A stretch of 39,203 nt of DNA, from assembly GCF_013464485.1 (NCBI RefSeq), contig NZ_RAUX01000022.1, positions 1 through 39,203 on the forward strand, read 5' to 3'. The translations under genes were made by a program, and so were the position numbers. The notes under the pieces were generated by a model. The model made no database searches. It saw nothing but the letters and a program-made list of their open reading frames with translations, and was not told the DNA's origin. This document shows positions 7,555-17,620 of the stretch, one piece after another (the stretch's first letter is position 1; each line of letters begins with the position of its first letter). Origin of the DNA: Stenotrophomonas maltophilia (lineage in GTDB: Bacteria; Pseudomonadota; Gammaproteobacteria; Xanthomonadales; Xanthomonadaceae).

Positions 7555-8133
7555 TTATTTCGGAGTGTGCAGGCGCTTCATCGCTTCACTGAAATCGCCC
7601 TGCACCGCCAGCGGCATCACGTCGATCGCATCGTCGATGGCACGCGCGATCAGCACGTCGTCGTCCTTGGAGGGGCGGCCGAGCACCCAACCCACCACGC
7701 GGTCCTTGTGACCGGGATGGCCAATGCCCACGCGCAGGCGATGGAACTTGCCGTGGCCAAGCAGGCGGATGGTGTCACGCAGGCCGTTCTGGCCGCCGTG
7801 GCCGCCGTCGAACTTCAGCCGTGCCACGCCGGGCGCCAGGTCCAGTTCGTCATGGGCCAGCAGGGTCTCTTCCGGCTCGATCTTCCAGAACCGCTGTGCG
7901 GCGGTGACCGACTTGCCGCTGAGGTTCATGAAGGTGGCGGGCTTGAGCAGCCACACCGTCTGCCCGGCAATTTCGACCTTGGCGGTCTCGCCGAACAGTT
8001 TGCTGTCCACATTCCATCGTGCACCGGCTTTTTCAGCCAGGGCCTCAACGAAATGAAACCCGGCATTGTGCCGGGTCCGGGCGTGTTCCGATCCGGGGTT
8101 GCCCAGACCGACGATCAGTCGCAGTCCTGCCAT
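7555..8133 (-). CDS. pth: Peptidyl-tRNA hydrolase
   Basis: Releases tRNA from peptidyl-tRNA lost from ribosomes. It has 192 aa from the ATG at 8133 (MAGLRLIVGLGNPG); an ATG four codons upstream is less typical. Key residues visible: GLGNPG at 9-14, TRHNAGF with catalytic His22 (His20 in the E. coli enzyme), KPATFMNLSGKSV, and HDELDL with GGHGGQNGLRD. It lies between rplY and ychF on the minus strand, the usual rplY-pth-ychF arrangement. Nothing is unusual. Confidence 0.97.
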   Translation of the reverse strand: MAGLRLIVGLGNPGSEHARTRHNAGFHFVEALAEKAGARWNVDSKLFGETAKVEIAGQTVWLLKPATFMNLSGKSVTAAQRFWKIEPEETLLAHDELDLAPGVARLKFDGGHGGQNGLRDTIRLLGHGKFHRLRVGIGHPGHKDRVVGWVLGRPSKDDDVLIARAIDDAIDVMPLAVQGDFSEAMKRLHTPK

Positions 8134-8145
8134 GGTTCCTTCCAA

Positions 8146-8175
8146 TACGGTGCCTGCCCGGGGGCAGGCACCGTA
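8146..8175 (-). terminator. Strong stem-loop between rplY and pth
   Basis: A 14-bp perfect inverted repeat (TACGGTGCCTGCCC / GGGCAGGCACCGTA) lies between the rplY stop and the pth start on the minus strand. No U tract follows, so it may attenuate or protect mRNA rather than terminate fully. Confidence 0.5.
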
Positions 8176-8181
8176 GCGGTA

Positions 8182-8799
8182 TTACTCGGCGGCAGCCGCT
8201 TCTTCGTCAGCCGCGTCGGCCTTGCCGGCCTTGGCGGTGACGATGGCGTCGTCGTGGTCCTTGCCCAGCGCCAGGGCCGGGATTTCCACGCCCTTCGGCA
8301 GCTTGATGTTGGACAGGTACACCACGTCACCGGCCTTCAGCTCGCCCAGGTCGACTTCGATCGACTCCGGCAGGTCCTTCGGCAGGCAGGTGATGGTCAC
8401 TTCCTTCAGTTCGTGGGTGACCACGACGTCGGCAGCCTTGCCAGCCGGCGAGGTGTCTTCGTTGATGAAGTGCAGCGGGACCGAAGCGGTCAGGGCTTCG
8501 TTCTCGTTCACGCGCTGGAAGTCCAGGTGCATGATCAGCTGCTTGTACGGGTGGCGCTGCATGTCACGCAGCAGGACCTTCTGCACCTGGCCGTCCAGGT
8601 TCAGGTCCAGGATCGAGGCATAGAACCACTCGTTCTGCTGGGCCAGCCAGATTTCGTTGTGGTCCAGGCTGATGGCGACCGGCTCGGCGTTGCCGCCGTA
8701 CACGATGGCCGGGATCACACCAGCGTGACGCAGGCGGCGGCTCGCACCCTTACGCTGCAGTTCACGCTTGGTGACCTTGATTTCATGGGTCTTCGACAT
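8182..8799 (-). CDS. rplY: 50S ribosomal protein L25 / general stress protein Ctc, two-domain form
   Basis: Binds 5S rRNA in the large subunit. At 205 aa it is the long CTC/TL5 form: an N-terminal L25 domain (ITKRELQRKGASRRLRHAG-like opening, AIVYGG near 32-37), then a C-terminal beta-rich TL5 domain (SLHFINEDTSPAGKA-like and VEVDLGELKAGDVVYLSNI-like segments). It ends in an Ala/Glu-rich tail. The short E. coli form has only the first domain. It lies 110 bp after prs and just before pth in the same minus-strand run. Confidence 0.96.
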   Translation of the reverse strand: MSKTHEIKVTKRELQRKGASRRLRHAGVIPAIVYGGNAEPVAISLDHNEIWLAQQNEWFYASILDLNLDGQVQKVLLRDMQRHPYKQLIMHLDFQRVNENEALTASVPLHFINEDTSPAGKAADVVVTHELKEVTITCLPKDLPESIEVDLGELKAGDVVYLSNIKLPKGVEIPALALGKDHDDAIVTAKAGKADAADEEAAAAE

Positions 8800-8878
8800 T
8801 TTCGACTACTCAGGTTGTTGCCCTGCCTTGCGGCCTGGCGGTTGAAGATGCTTCCGCGACCAGAAGCACCCGGGGTAT

Positions 8879-8902
8879 GTCCCCACCGTCGCCGGCGGGG
8901 AC
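8879..8902 (-). terminator. Stem-loop downstream of prs
   Basis: GTCCCC (8879-8884) pairs with GGGGAC (8897-8902) around a GC-rich interior, 7 nt after the prs stop on the minus strand. There is no following U tract. It may act as a partial terminator or an mRNA 3' end before rplY. Confidence 0.4.
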
Positions 8903-8909
8903 GAAAAAC

Positions 8910-9872
8910 TCAGTCGACGTACAGCGAACTGACCGACTCGCCGAAGGCGATGCGGCGCATCGTTTCGGCCAGCATTTCCGCCACGCTCAGCTGGCGGATC
9001 TTGCTGCACACCCGCGCCGCGTCCTTCAGCGGGATGGTGTCGGTCACCACCAGTTCGTCGAGCTGGGAATTGGTGATGTTGTCCACCGCCGGGCCGGACA
9101 GCACCGCGTGGGTGCAGTAGGCGGCAACCTTGAGCGCACCGCGCGCCTTCAGGGCAGCGGCAGCAGCGCACAGGGTGCCGGCGGTATCGACGATGTCGTC
9201 GACCATCACGCAGGTCTTGCCTTCGACGTCACCGATGATGTTCATCACGGTGGAGACATTGGCGCGCGGGCGGCGCTTGTCGATGATCGCCAGGTCGGCG
9301 TCATCCAGGCGCTTGGCCACCGCACGGGCACGGACCACGCCGCCCACGTCCGGCGAGACAACAATCAGGTTCTCGGTGCCGTAGGCGCGCCAGATGTCGG
9401 CCAGCAGCAGCGGAGAGGCGTACACGTTGTCGACCGGAATATCGAAGAAGCCCTGGATCTGGTCGGCATGCAGGTCGACGGTCAGCACGCGATCAGCGCC
9501 AGCGGTGCTGAACATCTTGGCCGCCAGCTTGGCGGTGATCGGCACGCGTGAGGAACGCATGCGGCGGTCCTGGCGCGAGTAGCCGAAGTACGGCACCACG
9601 GCGGTCACGCTGGCTACCGATGCGCGCTTGAGCGCGTCGATCAGCACCAGCAGTTCCATCAGGTTTTCCGCGCTCGGCGCACAGGTCGGCTGGATCACGA
9701 ACACGTCCTGCTTGCGGACGTTCTCTTCGATCTCCACCTGCACTTCACCATCGGAGAAGTGCGAGACCAGCGCCTTGCCCGGGCGAACCCCCAGTTCCTT
9801 GCAGATGTTCTGCGCCAGACGTTTGTTGGCGTTGCCGGAAAAGACCAGCAGGTTCGGGGACTCTTGCATCAT
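8910..9872 (-). CDS. prs: Ribose-phosphate pyrophosphokinase (PRPP synthetase)
   Basis: Makes PRPP from ribose 5-phosphate and ATP for nucleotide, His and Trp synthesis. It has 320 aa from the first of two adjacent ATGs (9872 and 9869), with GAGA a few bases upstream. The family body is clear: [35 protein letters not shown], the metal-binding [14 protein letters not shown], and the PRPP-binding loop [12 protein letters not shown]. It follows tRNA-Gln, in the lolB-ispE-tRNA-prs order typical of many Gammaproteobacteria. Confidence 0.97.
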   Translation of the reverse strand: MMQESPNLLVFSGNANKRLAQNICKELGVRPGKALVSHFSDGEVQVEIEENVRKQDVFVIQPTCAPSAENLMELLVLIDALKRASVASVTAVVPYFGYSRQDRRMRSSRVPITAKLAAKMFSTAGADRVLTVDLHADQIQGFFDIPVDNVYASPLLLADIWRAYGTENLIVVSPDVGGVVRARAVAKRLDDADLAIIDKRRPRANVSTVMNIIGDVEGKTCVMVDDIVDTAGTLCAAAAALKARGALKVAAYCTHAVLSGPAVDNITNSQLDELVVTDTIPLKDAARVCSKIRQLSVAEMLAETMRRIAFGESVSSLYVD

Positions 9873-10009
9873 GATTGTCTCGGGCGGGGACGAGTGGCGG
9901 GGATCCGGAGTCGGCAAGGACCCCGATGGACCCTTGCTGCTGACAACACCGCGGTTGTTTCCACGTCCCGCGCGGGCGATGCGCTGGAAGGCGCGGACAC
10001 AGCCGCTAT

Positions 10010-10086
10010 TGGCAGGGGCGGTAGGATTCGAACCTACGAATGCCAGGATCAAAACCTGGTGCCTTGGGCCTCTTGGCGACGCCCCT
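10010..10086 (-). tRNA. tRNA-Gln (anticodon TTG)
   Basis: A 77-nt tRNA on the minus strand. The acceptor stem AGGGGCG pairs with CGCCCCT, the discriminator is G and CCA is encoded at 10010-10012. The anticodon arm CCAGGTTTTGATCCTGG carries TTG, and the T-arm contains GGTTCGAATCC. It starts only 11 nt after the ispE stop codon, so it is probably transcribed as part of the protein-coding operon and released by processing. Confidence 0.95.
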
Positions 10087-10097
10087 GCATTGATAAA

Positions 10098-10967
10098 TCA
10101 GTGTTGCTCGAGTGCATCCAGCAGTGGCGAACGCGCAACGCCCGCTGCCACCCTTGCCCGCAACTCCTTCGGCAACTTCGACCGTCCCTGCTCTGCGGCA
10201 GACTGCGATGCGAACTCGACGAAACAACCACTTCCCGATCCGGTCAGCCGCGCCAATCCTATGCCGCTCAACGCTGCGAGCGCGGCCTCGACGGCAGGCT
10301 CACGGCGGCGCAGCACCGGTTCGAACGCGTTCCCGACCAGGGTCCCGGAAGCGAAGTCCTCTATTTTCGCAACTGGGCTGTCGCGCGTCAAATCCGGGTC
10401 TGCAAACAGGGCGGGCGTGGGAACATGAACGCCCGGTTCGACCACCACGTACCAGGCCGGGGCCAGGGGGATCGGCTGCAGGCGCTCGCCCACGCCTTCG
10501 GCCCAGGCATTGCGGCCACGCACGAAGACCGGCACGTCCGCACCCAGGCGCAGGCCCAGTGCGGCAAGCGCGTCTTCGTCAAGACCGGCCTGCCAGAGAC
10601 TGTTCAGAGCGACCAGCACGGTCGCGGCATCGGACGAGCCACCGCCGAAACCACCACCGGCCGACACATGCTTTTCAACGATGATGTCCGCACCTTGCGC
10701 GACATTGGCCACCTCTTTCAACAATTGCGCCGCACGCACCGCCAGGTCATCGGCCTCGGGCACACCGGCCAGGCCCTCGCCCTCCCGGCGCACCTGGCCG
10801 TCTTCACGCAGGCGCAGGCCGATGCGATCGCCCCAGTCCAGCAGGCGGAATACCGTCTGCAGCTCGTGGTAGCCATCGGCACGGCGGCCGGTGATGTGCA
10901 GGAACAGGTTCAACTTGGCCGGGGCCGGCCACCAGGACCAGCACGCGTCATCGCGCCCGGCACTCAT
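10098..10967 (-). CDS. ispE: 4-(cytidine 5'-diphospho)-2-C-methyl-D-erythritol kinase
   Basis: GHMP kinase of the non-mevalonate (MEP) isoprenoid pathway; phosphorylates CDP-methylerythritol. It has 289 aa from the ATG at 10967, which overlaps the lolB stop as ATGA. An ATG six codons earlier also exists. Motifs: [19 protein letters not shown] at 15-34, and the ATP-binding glycine-rich loop [12 protein letters not shown] at 104-115. [10 protein letters not shown] and LTGSGSGCF follow in the C-terminal half. Translationally coupled to lolB upstream; tRNA-Gln and prs follow. Confidence 0.96.
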   Translation of the reverse strand: MSAGRDDACWSWWPAPAKLNLFLHITGRRADGYHELQTVFRLLDWGDRIGLRLREDGQVRREGEGLAGVPEADDLAVRAAQLLKEVANVAQGADIIVEKHVSAGGGFGGGSSDAATVLVALNSLWQAGLDEDALAALGLRLGADVPVFVRGRNAWAEGVGERLQPIPLAPAWYVVVEPGVHVPTPALFADPDLTRDSPVAKIEDFASGTLVGNAFEPVLRRREPAVEAALAALSGIGLARLTGSGSGCFVEFASQSAAEQGRSKLPKELRARVAAGVARSPLLDALEQH

Positions 10968-11623
10968 GGAGCGCCCTGCCCCCACTGGTCCACCAGCAGG
11001 CGCACCTTGGCGTCGCCATTGCTGGCCTCGATCCGGCGCGGCAGCGCCGGGCGCCCGGCCTCGGCCGGATACCAGTCCAGGTACTGCACCTGCCAGCCCA
11101 GCTGCTGCATGCGACGCGGCCGGCCTTCACCGTCGCGCTCGACCTTCTCCGGACCGGCAGCATCACCGGCCACCAGGCCACGGATCCACTCCGGCAGCTG
11201 GTTGACCGGGATGTCCCAGCCCGTCGCCTCGAGCAGCAACTGCTGGGCGTCCTCGCCGTCACGCGGCCCGCCGGCCAGTCCTTCCAGGCGACCGGCTTCG
11301 GAACGGGTATCTCCGGTCAGCTTCCAGCTCTGCCGGGTCACCGGCGCGCTCAGCTCGACCACATAACGGCGCCCATCCTGCTTCCAGTCGATGCGACCGC
11401 TGCCGCCGTCCTTGCCCTTGCTGACTGCCACCCGCCCCTGGAAGGCCCAGTCCGGCTGTGCCTGCAGCGTGGTCACACGCGCTGCCTCGGCCTGCGCCGC
11501 TTCGGCCGAAACGATCTCGACGACCGCCGGCGCCGGGGTCTTCTGCGTACCCACGGTGGTGCAGGCGCTGACCGCCAGGGTCGCGGCCGCCAGCAGCAGC
11601 GGCCGGATCAGGGAAACACTCAT
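10964..11623 (-). CDS. lolB: Outer-membrane lipoprotein insertion protein LolB
   Basis: Accepts lipoproteins from LolA and inserts them into the outer membrane. It has 219 aa. The signal sequence ends in the lipobox VSAC with Cys21 as the lipidated residue. The mature part contains [22 protein letters not shown], typical of the LolB barrel, and a C-terminal [25 protein letters not shown]-like stretch. The start ATG overlaps the stop of the TPR gene upstream and its stop overlaps ispE, so the three are tightly coupled. The lolB-ispE-prs order supports the call, since LolB sequence identity is usually low. Confidence 0.92.
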   Translation of the reverse strand: MSVSLIRPLLLAAATLAVSACTTVGTQKTPAPAVVEIVSAEAAQAEAARVTTLQAQPDWAFQGRVAVSKGKDGGSGRIDWKQDGRRYVVELSAPVTRQSWKLTGDTRSEAGRLEGLAGGPRDGEDAQQLLLEATGWDIPVNQLPEWIRGLVAGDAAGPEKVERDGEGRPRRMQQLGWQVQYLDWYPAEAGRPALPRRIEASNGDAKVRLLVDQWGQGAP

Positions 11624-13314
11624 GGATTGAATTTCTCGCGGGCGCGCAGCAGCGCGCGGTTCTCGGGATCGAGCCTGGCCGCTTCTTCGAAGAAGTGGCG
11701 GGCCTCGTCATGCTTGCCCAGCACCCACAGCACTTCGCCAACATGGGAAGCGATCTCCGGGTCCTTGGCCAGGGTCCAGGCACGGCGCAGCTGCACCAGT
11801 GCCTCTTCCTTGCGGCCCAGGCGATACAGCACCCAGCCATAGCTGTCGACGATGGCAGCGTTGTCCGGTTCGGCCACGCGGGCGCGGTCGATCAGCTCCA
11901 GCGCCTCCTGCAGGCGCCCGGTGCGGTCGGCCAGGGTGTAACCGAGTGCATTCAGCGCCGGTACGTTTTCCGGGTCGGTCACCAGGATCTTGCGCAGGTC
12001 GGCCTCGGCGCGCGGGATGTCATCACGGCGCTCCCAGGTGAGCGCACGGGCGTACAGCAGGCCGTTGTCATCCGGGTAAGCTGCCAGGCCGCGGGCCAGC
12101 GCATCCAGTTCACCCGCACTGTCGTCGGCGCGCTGGCGCAGCTCGGCTTCGAGCAGATAGGCGTCGCGGCGCACGTCGTCGTCAACCACCGCATCGGACT
12201 GGATGGCGTGCACTTCATCCAGGGCCTGTGGCAGACGCCCGGCCAGGGCCTGGGCGTTGGCCGCACGCAGGCGGGCTTCGCTCAGCTCATCGCCACCGGG
12301 CACGCTGTGGTACCACTGCACCGCCTCGGGGTAGCGCTTCAGGTATTCGGCAATCTTGCCCAGCAGCAAGCGCTGCGCCGGGTCGGGCTTGGCTGCCTGC
12401 CGCGACAGTTCGTTGTACAGGTTGGACAGCGCGGCCTTGTCACCCTGCTTGGCCAGCAGCGAGGCGCGCATGCCCCAGGTCTGCACGTCCTGCGGGCCGA
12501 ACGCCAGCACGCGCTCGGCTGCCGATGGCTGGCCGAGGCTGTCATAGGCAATGGCCACGGCGTTGCGCAGCTCCGGGTCCTGACGGGTCTTCGGCTCGAC
12601 GTCGTGCAACAGCGACAACGCCTTGCCGGTCTCGCCGGCCTGCTGCAGCTGGCTGGCACGCAGCAGCGCCACGCGCGGCTCCTCTGGGAAGCGCTTGACC
12701 ACCTCATCGATCATGCGTCGCGCCAGCTCGGGCTTTTCCATGCGCAGGGCAAGACGGCCGAACTCCTGCCAGGCCTCGATCTTCGGCGGAATGGCATTGG
12801 CGTCGACCAGCTCGCCCAGCACCTGCGCCGGCACGGCCGGGTCACGGCCGCCTCCCACCAGGGCGGCCAGGGCGAACTTCCAGCCGCGCTCGTCGGGGTC
12901 GGCCAGCAAGGCCAGCAGGTCACTGCGCGCCGCCTTCACATCGCCCTGCCGCATGGCCAACGCAGCAGCAGCGCTGCGCATCGTCAACGAACTGGGGGCG
13001 CGCTTCTGCCACAGGGCCAGGCCCTTGGCCGCACTGGCATCATCGTTGGCCAGCATGGAAATACGGGTCGCACGCTCGGCCAGACCGGCGTCGCCGTCGG
13101 TCTGCTGGGCCGCCTGCAGGTACCAGCGCGCGGCATCGGCCAGTTTGCCGGCCTGCAGCGCGAATTCACCGGCCATCACCGGTTCCAGCGCCAGTTGCTC
13201 GGTGGCCGGGGCCCGCACGGGCGCCTTGCCCGGCACCGCCGCCAGGGCCTGAGCGCAGGCCAGGGACAGCAGCAGAACACTGGGGATGCGAATCAATGCG
13301 GGCATCGTCGGCAT
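11620..13314 (-). CDS. Exported tetratricopeptide-repeat protein
   Basis: A 564-aa protein from the ATG at 13314, chosen because AAGG sits 5 nt upstream; an ATG three codons later is also possible. A signal peptide ([19 protein letters not shown]) is followed by helical TPR-like repeats over nearly the whole length. Examples are [35 protein letters not shown] and the C-terminal pair [21 protein letters not shown] and [23 protein letters not shown] proteins mediate protein-protein contacts; a periplasmic envelope role is inferred from export and coupling with lolB (ATGA overlap). The same frame stays open upstream through the hemA antisense strand, which is not coding. It diverges from hemA with a 54-bp gap. 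Confidence 0.88.
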   Translation of the reverse strand: MPTMPALIRIPSVLLLSLACAQALAAVPGKAPVRAPATEQLALEPVMAGEFALQAGKLADAARWYLQAAQQTDGDAGLAERATRISMLANDDASAAKGLALWQKRAPSSLTMRSAAAALAMRQGDVKAARSDLLALLADPDERGWKFALAALVGGGRDPAVPAQVLGELVDANAIPPKIEAWQEFGRLALRMEKPELARRMIDEVVKRFPEEPRVALLRASQLQQAGETGKALSLLHDVEPKTRQDPELRNAVAIAYDSLGQPSAAERVLAFGPQDVQTWGMRASLLAKQGDKAALSNLYNELSRQAAKPDPAQRLLLGKIAEYLKRYPEAVQWYHSVPGGDELSEARLRAANAQALAGRLPQALDEVHAIQSDAVVDDDVRRDAYLLEAELRQRADDSAGELDALARGLAAYPDDNGLLYARALTWERRDDIPRAEADLRKILVTDPENVPALNALGYTLADRTGRLQEALELIDRARVAEPDNAAIVDSYGWVLYRLGRKEEALVQLRRAWTLAKDPEIASHVGEVLWVLGKHDEARHFFEEAARLDPENRALLRAREKFNP

Positions 13315-13368
13315 CGGGGCCTTAAAATGTCGTCCAATGGCCAGCAGCTTATCGCAAGCAACTGAACA

Positions 13369-14652
13369 ATGACCCTGTGGGTGCTCGGACTGAATCACCA
13401 GACCGCACCGGTGGAACTGCGCGAGCGCGCGGCCTTCGCCGGTGAGGCGTTGCCGCGCGCGCTCGGTTCGCTGCGCGATACCCCGCAGATCGCCGAGGCG
13501 GTGCTGCTGTCCACCTGCAACCGCACCGAACTTTATGCCGTGGCCGATTCGGCGCAGGCGCTGGACCAGTGGCTGCACAGCCAGGCCGGCGACCTGCAGG
13601 GCTATCTGTACCAGCATGCCGATGCCGAAGCCGTGCGCCACCTGTTCCGGGTCGCCACCGGGCTGGATTCGATGGTGCTGGGCGAGCCGCAGATCCTCGG
13701 CCAGGTGAAGGACGCATGGTCGACCGCGCGTGATCACGGCCTGCTCGGCCAACGTCTGGACCGGCTGTTCCAGCAGACCTTCTCCGTTGCCAAACGTGCG
13801 CGTACCGATACCCAGGTCGGCGCCAACCCGGTGTCGGTGGCCTCGGCCGCAGTGCGCCTGGCGCAGAACGCATTCGCGCGCCTGGACGATTCCACCGTGC
13901 TGCTGGTCGGTGCCGGCGAGACCATCGAACTGGCGGCACGGCACCTGAGCGAAGGCAAGGTACGCCGGCTGTTGATTGCCAACCGCACCCTGGCCCACGC
14001 GCAGGAACTTGCCAGCCGACATGGTGGCGTGGCCCTGCCGCTGACCGAACTGGACCGCCACCTGGGCGAGGCCGACGTGGTGTTCTCGGCCACCGCCGCG
14101 CGCGAACCGGTGATCCATCGCGAGATGGTCGCCAAAGCCCTGCGCGCGCGTAGGCACAAGCCGATGCTGCTGTTCGACCTGGCCGTACCGCGCGATATCG
14201 AGGCCGAGGTCGGCACGCTCAACGATGCCTTCCTCTATACCGTTGACGACCTTGAACGCGCGGTGGAAGACAACCGCCGCGGCCGCCGCGAGGCCGCCGC
14301 CGAGGCCGAAGCGATCATCGACCTGCAGGTGTCGCGATTCGTCGAGACCCAGCAGGCCAGCGCCCACCAGGCACCGCTGCGGCAGCTGCGTGCGTTCGGC
14401 GAGGCTACCCGTGCCGAACTGCTCGAACGCGCCCGCCAGCAGCTGGCCAACGGCAAGCCGGCCGATGAAGTACTGGAACTGCTGGCCCACGGCCTGACCA
14501 ACCGCCTGCTGCACCCGCCGACCGCTGCTCTGCGCGCCGCCGCACTGAGCGGCGATGCCGACCTGACCCGCGCCGCCGAGCGCCTGTTCCCGGCCACGCC
14601 GGGTTACCGCCACCCACCCGTGAGACCCGATGACGCCGACCTTGCGCCGTAA
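13369..14652 (+). CDS. hemA: Glutamyl-tRNA reductase
   Basis: First committed enzyme of C5-pathway tetrapyrrole synthesis; reduces Glu-tRNA(Glu) to glutamate-1-semialdehyde with NADPH. It has 427 aa, starting [20 protein letters not shown]. The catalytic Cys50 sits in [11 protein letters not shown]. The region [19 protein letters not shown] is a family signature. The NADPH-binding site [17 protein letters not shown] follows near 180, then the dimerisation helix [13 protein letters not shown]. It overlaps prfA by 23 bp, a common hemA-prfA coupling. It diverges from the TPR-lolB operon. Confidence 0.97.
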   Translation: MTLWVLGLNHQTAPVELRERAAFAGEALPRALGSLRDTPQIAEAVLLSTCNRTELYAVADSAQALDQWLHSQAGDLQGYLYQHADAEAVRHLFRVATGLDSMVLGEPQILGQVKDAWSTARDHGLLGQRLDRLFQQTFSVAKRARTDTQVGANPVSVASAAVRLAQNAFARLDDSTVLLVGAGETIELAARHLSEGKVRRLLIANRTLAHAQELASRHGGVALPLTELDRHLGEADVVFSATAAREPVIHREMVAKALRARRHKPMLLFDLAVPRDIEAEVGTLNDAFLYTVDDLERAVEDNRRGRREAAAEAEAIIDLQVSRFVETQQASAHQAPLRQLRAFGEATRAELLERARQQLANGKPADEVLELLAHGLTNRLLHPPTAALRAAALSGDADLTRAAERLFPATPGYRHPPVRPDDADLAP

Positions 14653-15712
14653 GCTGGAAGCGCTGGCCGAGCGCCGCGAAGAACTGGAACGCCTGCTCGC
14701 CGAACCCGACGTGGTCGCCGACAACACCCGTTTCCGCGACCTTTCGCGCGAATTCGCCCAACTTGAACCAGTCGCCACCGCACTGACCGATGAAGCCCGT
14801 GCCAAGGCCGACCTGGCCGCCGCCGAAGGCATGCGCGCCGATCCCGACCTGCGCGAACTGGCCGACGAGGAAATCGCCGCCGCCCAGGCCCGCCTGCAGG
14901 AACTGGAGCAGGAACTGGCGCTGCTGCTGGTACCGCGCGACCCGCGCGACGAGGGCAACCTGTTCCTGGAAGTGCGCGCCGGCACCGGCGGTGACGAAGC
15001 GGCGATCTTCGCCGGCGACCTGTTCCGCATGTACGCCCGCTATGCCGAGCGCCAGGGCTGGAAGGTCGAGATCGAATCGGACAACCCCGGCGAGCATGGC
15101 GGCTACAAGGAAGTGGTGGCACGTGTGGTCGGCCGCGGTGCGTTCTCGCGCCTGAAGTTCGAATCGGGCACGCACCGCGTGCAGCGCGTGCCGGCCACCG
15201 AATCACAGGGCCGCATCCACACCTCCGCGGCCACGGTGGCGATCATTCCCGAAGCGGACGAGGTGGATGAGATCGTCATCAACCCCGCCGACCTGAAGGT
15301 CGATACCTTCCGTTCTTCCGGTGCCGGCGGCCAGCACGTGAACAAGACCGAATCGGCCATCCGCATCACCCACGTCCCTACCGGCGTGGTGGTGGAATGC
15401 CAGACCGAGCGCAGCCAGCACGCCAACCGCGACAAGGCGATGAAACGCCTGAAGGCACAGCTGCTCGATGCCGAGCGCCAGCGCCAGGACGCCGCCCAGG
15501 CCGAATCGCGTCGCCTGCAGGTCGGCAGTGGTGACCGCAGCCAGCGCATCCGCACCTACAACTTCCCACAGGGCCGCATCACCGATCACCGCGTGGAAGG
15601 CCTCACCCTGTACGACCTGCCCAACATCCTGGCCGGCGACCTCGACCCGCTGCTGCAGCGGCTCAGCCACGAGCACCAGGTCGACGCCCTGGCCCAGCTG
15701 TCGGCGGGCTGA
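14630..15712 (+). CDS. prfA: Peptide chain release factor 1
   Basis: Terminates translation at UAA and UAG. It has 360 aa. The RF1-specific codon-recognition tripeptide PAT is at 188-190 ([15 protein letters not shown]), and the hydrolysis motif GGQ is at 233-235 ([15 protein letters not shown]). The start ATG lies inside the end of hemA, so translation is probably coupled. The usual downstream gene prmC, which methylates the GGQ glutamine, is not next; an OGT-like gene follows after 5 bp. Confidence 0.97.
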   Translation: MTPTLRRKLEALAERREELERLLAEPDVVADNTRFRDLSREFAQLEPVATALTDEARAKADLAAAEGMRADPDLRELADEEIAAAQARLQELEQELALLLVPRDPRDEGNLFLEVRAGTGGDEAAIFAGDLFRMYARYAERQGWKVEIESDNPGEHGGYKEVVARVVGRGAFSRLKFESGTHRVQRVPATESQGRIHTSAATVAIIPEADEVDEIVINPADLKVDTFRSSGAGGQHVNKTESAIRITHVPTGVVVECQTERSQHANRDKAMKRLKAQLLDAERQRQDAAQAESRRLQVGSGDRSQRIRTYNFPQGRITDHRVEGLTLYDLPNILAGDLDPLLQRLSHEHQVDALAQLSAG

Positions 15713-15717
15713 GCACG

Positions 15718-17430
15718 ATGTCGGCCTGGCAGCAGCGACAGCAACTGCAGCAGGCGATCGCCCGCCAGCCCAGTGACTTCGTCGCCTGGGTGATGCTGGC
15801 CGATCTGGAACTGGAAGCCGGCGACATCGCCGCCGGTGAGCAGGCCGCGCGACGCGCGCTGCAGCTGCGCCCGAACCACCCCGAAGCGCTGGCACGGCTG
15901 GGACGCGTGGCGTGGATGGCGGGCGCTCACGGCGATGCGGCGAAGCTGCTCGGCCAGGCCTCGGCGCTGGCGCCGCAGCACCCCGGCATCGCGCTGTGGC
16001 TGGGACACGCACTGGAAGATGCCGATGATGCCGAAGGCGCATCGGCGGCCTACCGCCGCGCGCACGCCCTGATGCCGGACGAACCCTACATCGCCGCCCA
16101 GCGCCTGGCTTGGCAGCGCCGCCTGTGCGATTGGCAGGACGTGGAGGCGTTGGCCACACAGGTGCGCGGCGCCCTGGCCTCTGGGCAGGGCGTGGTCGAA
16201 CCCTTTGCCTTCCTCAGCGAGGACGCCAGCGCCGCCGAACAGCTGGCCTGCGCCCGCGCGCGCGCCGCCGCGGTTGCCGCGTCGGTGCGGCCGTTGCCGC
16301 CGGTATCGATGCGTCCGCATGGCCCGCTGCGCGTCGGTTTCCTTTCCAATGGGTTCGGCGCGCATCCGACCGGACTGCTGACCGTGGCCGTGTTCGAGCA
16401 GCTGCGTCACGACCCCGCGCTGCAACTGCACCTGTTCGCGCTGAACCGCGACGACGGCAGCCGCATCCGTGCCCGCCTGCAGGCAGCCACGCAGCTGCAT
16501 GATGTGGCCGGCCTGCGTCATGCCGATACCGCCGCCCGCATCCGCGCCCAGGGCATCGACCTGCTGTTCGACCTGCGCGGCTGGGGCGGTGGCGGCACGC
16601 CGGAAGTGCTGGCGATGCGCCCTGCCCCACTGCAGTTGAACTGGCTGGCCTACCCCGGCACGTCGGGGGCGCCATGGATGGATGCGGTGATTGGCGATGC
16701 CTTCACCCTGCCGCCTGCACTGGAGCCGCACTACAGCGAACGCGTGCTGCGCCTGCCGCGCGCCTTCCAGCCGTCGGACAACACGCGCGTGCTGGAGTCC
16801 GCACCGACCCGTACCGACTGCGGCCTGCCCGCGCAGGGCGTGGTGTTCTGCTGTTTCAACAACAGCTACAAGCTCAACCCACGCAGCATGGGCCGCGCCT
16901 TCGCGATCCTGCAGGCGGTTCCGGGCAGTGTGCTGTGGCTGCTGTCCGGGCCGGGCCAGGCCGATGCGCGCCTGCGTGCCGCCGCACAGGCCGCAGGCCT
17001 GGACCCGCTGCGCCTGGTGTTCATGGCCAAGCTGCCGCATCCGCAGTACCTGGCCCGTTATCAGCTGGCCGACCTGTTCCTGGACACGCATCCGTACAAC
17101 GCCCACACCACCGCCTCCGATGCGCTGTGGGCCGGCTGCCCGGTACTGACCTGCCCGGGCGATACCTTCGCCGCGCGCGTGGCCGGCAGCCTCAACCACC
17201 ATCTGGGCCTGGCGCGGATGAATGTCGCCGACGATGCGGCGTTCATCGCCACCGCCAGTGCACTGGGCAACGACCCGACGGCGATGGCGGCGTTGCGCGC
17301 TGAACTGGAACAGGCGCGCGAACGCAGCGGACTGTTCGACATGGGCGGGTTTGCCCGTGATCTGTCGGCGTTGGTGCAGCAGCTTGCGCGCGAGCACGGC
17401 TGGCGGGGAACAACCGAACCGACGGGGTAA
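15718..17430 (+). CDS. TPR-containing O-GlcNAc transferase-like glycosyltransferase (GT41/SPINDLY family)
   Basis: 570 aa, close to the OGT homologue known from Xanthomonas campestris. Residues 1-~150 form TPR helices (DFVAWVMLADLELEAGD, HPEALARLGRVAWMAGA). The GT41 catalytic region follows: RVGFLSNGFGAHPTGLL with His216, DLRGWGGGGTPEVLAMRPAP, WLAYPGTSGAPWMD, CCFNNSYKLNP with Lys385, and the nucleotide-sugar site LDTHPYNAHTTASDALWAG. The His and Lys match the residues discussed as important in OGT enzymes. It would transfer a sugar, probably GlcNAc from UDP-GlcNAc, to Ser/Thr of cytoplasmic proteins. The bacterial acceptor is unknown to me. It starts 5 bp after prfA and is probably in the hemA-prfA operon. 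Confidence 0.9.
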   Translation: MSAWQQRQQLQQAIARQPSDFVAWVMLADLELEAGDIAAGEQAARRALQLRPNHPEALARLGRVAWMAGAHGDAAKLLGQASALAPQHPGIALWLGHALEDADDAEGASAAYRRAHALMPDEPYIAAQRLAWQRRLCDWQDVEALATQVRGALASGQGVVEPFAFLSEDASAAEQLACARARAAAVAASVRPLPPVSMRPHGPLRVGFLSNGFGAHPTGLLTVAVFEQLRHDPALQLHLFALNRDDGSRIRARLQAATQLHDVAGLRHADTAARIRAQGIDLLFDLRGWGGGGTPEVLAMRPAPLQLNWLAYPGTSGAPWMDAVIGDAFTLPPALEPHYSERVLRLPRAFQPSDNTRVLESAPTRTDCGLPAQGVVFCCFNNSYKLNPRSMGRAFAILQAVPGSVLWLLSGPGQADARLRAAAQAAGLDPLRLVFMAKLPHPQYLARYQLADLFLDTHPYNAHTTASDALWAGCPVLTCPGDTFAARVAGSLNHHLGLARMNVADDAAFIATASALGNDPTAMAALRAELEQARERSGLFDMGGFARDLSALVQQLAREHGWRGTTEPTG

Positions 17431-17468
17431 TGTCGACTGGGCACCGTCGATTGGATGACGTCGACTGG

Positions 17469-17554
17469 GTAGAGTCGACTGTTGGTCGATTGCTCTTGGC
17501 AAGAAGCAGAAAACCCCGCGCTGCGCGCGATAGTCGACTAACAGTCGACTCTAC
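17469..17554. repeat. Inverted pair of SMAG-type REP palindromes
   Basis: GTAGAGTCGACTGTTGGTCGA (17469-17489) faces its near-complement ending AACAGTCGACTCTAC (17540-17554). Each unit is itself palindromic around GTCGAC, and the pair can fold into one long hairpin. It fills most of the 190-bp gap between the OGT-like gene and ppk2. The stretch before it (17432-17468) repeats GTCGACTGG and looks like degenerate copies of the same motif. Confidence 0.85.
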
Positions 17555-17620
17555 CCGGCGTCGACATCGCCTGAGCGATCCCTGCGCTAGGCTCGGGCTT
17601 CCTTCCCGCGTGGTGTGACG

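Noticed and set aside
13315-15030. N-terminal extension of the TPR protein antisense to hemA and prfA.
   Set aside because: hemA and prfA are certain. The extension is low-complexity Ser/Arg and His/Gln-rich, the usual look of the opposite strand in high-GC DNA. A signal peptide starts near 13314.
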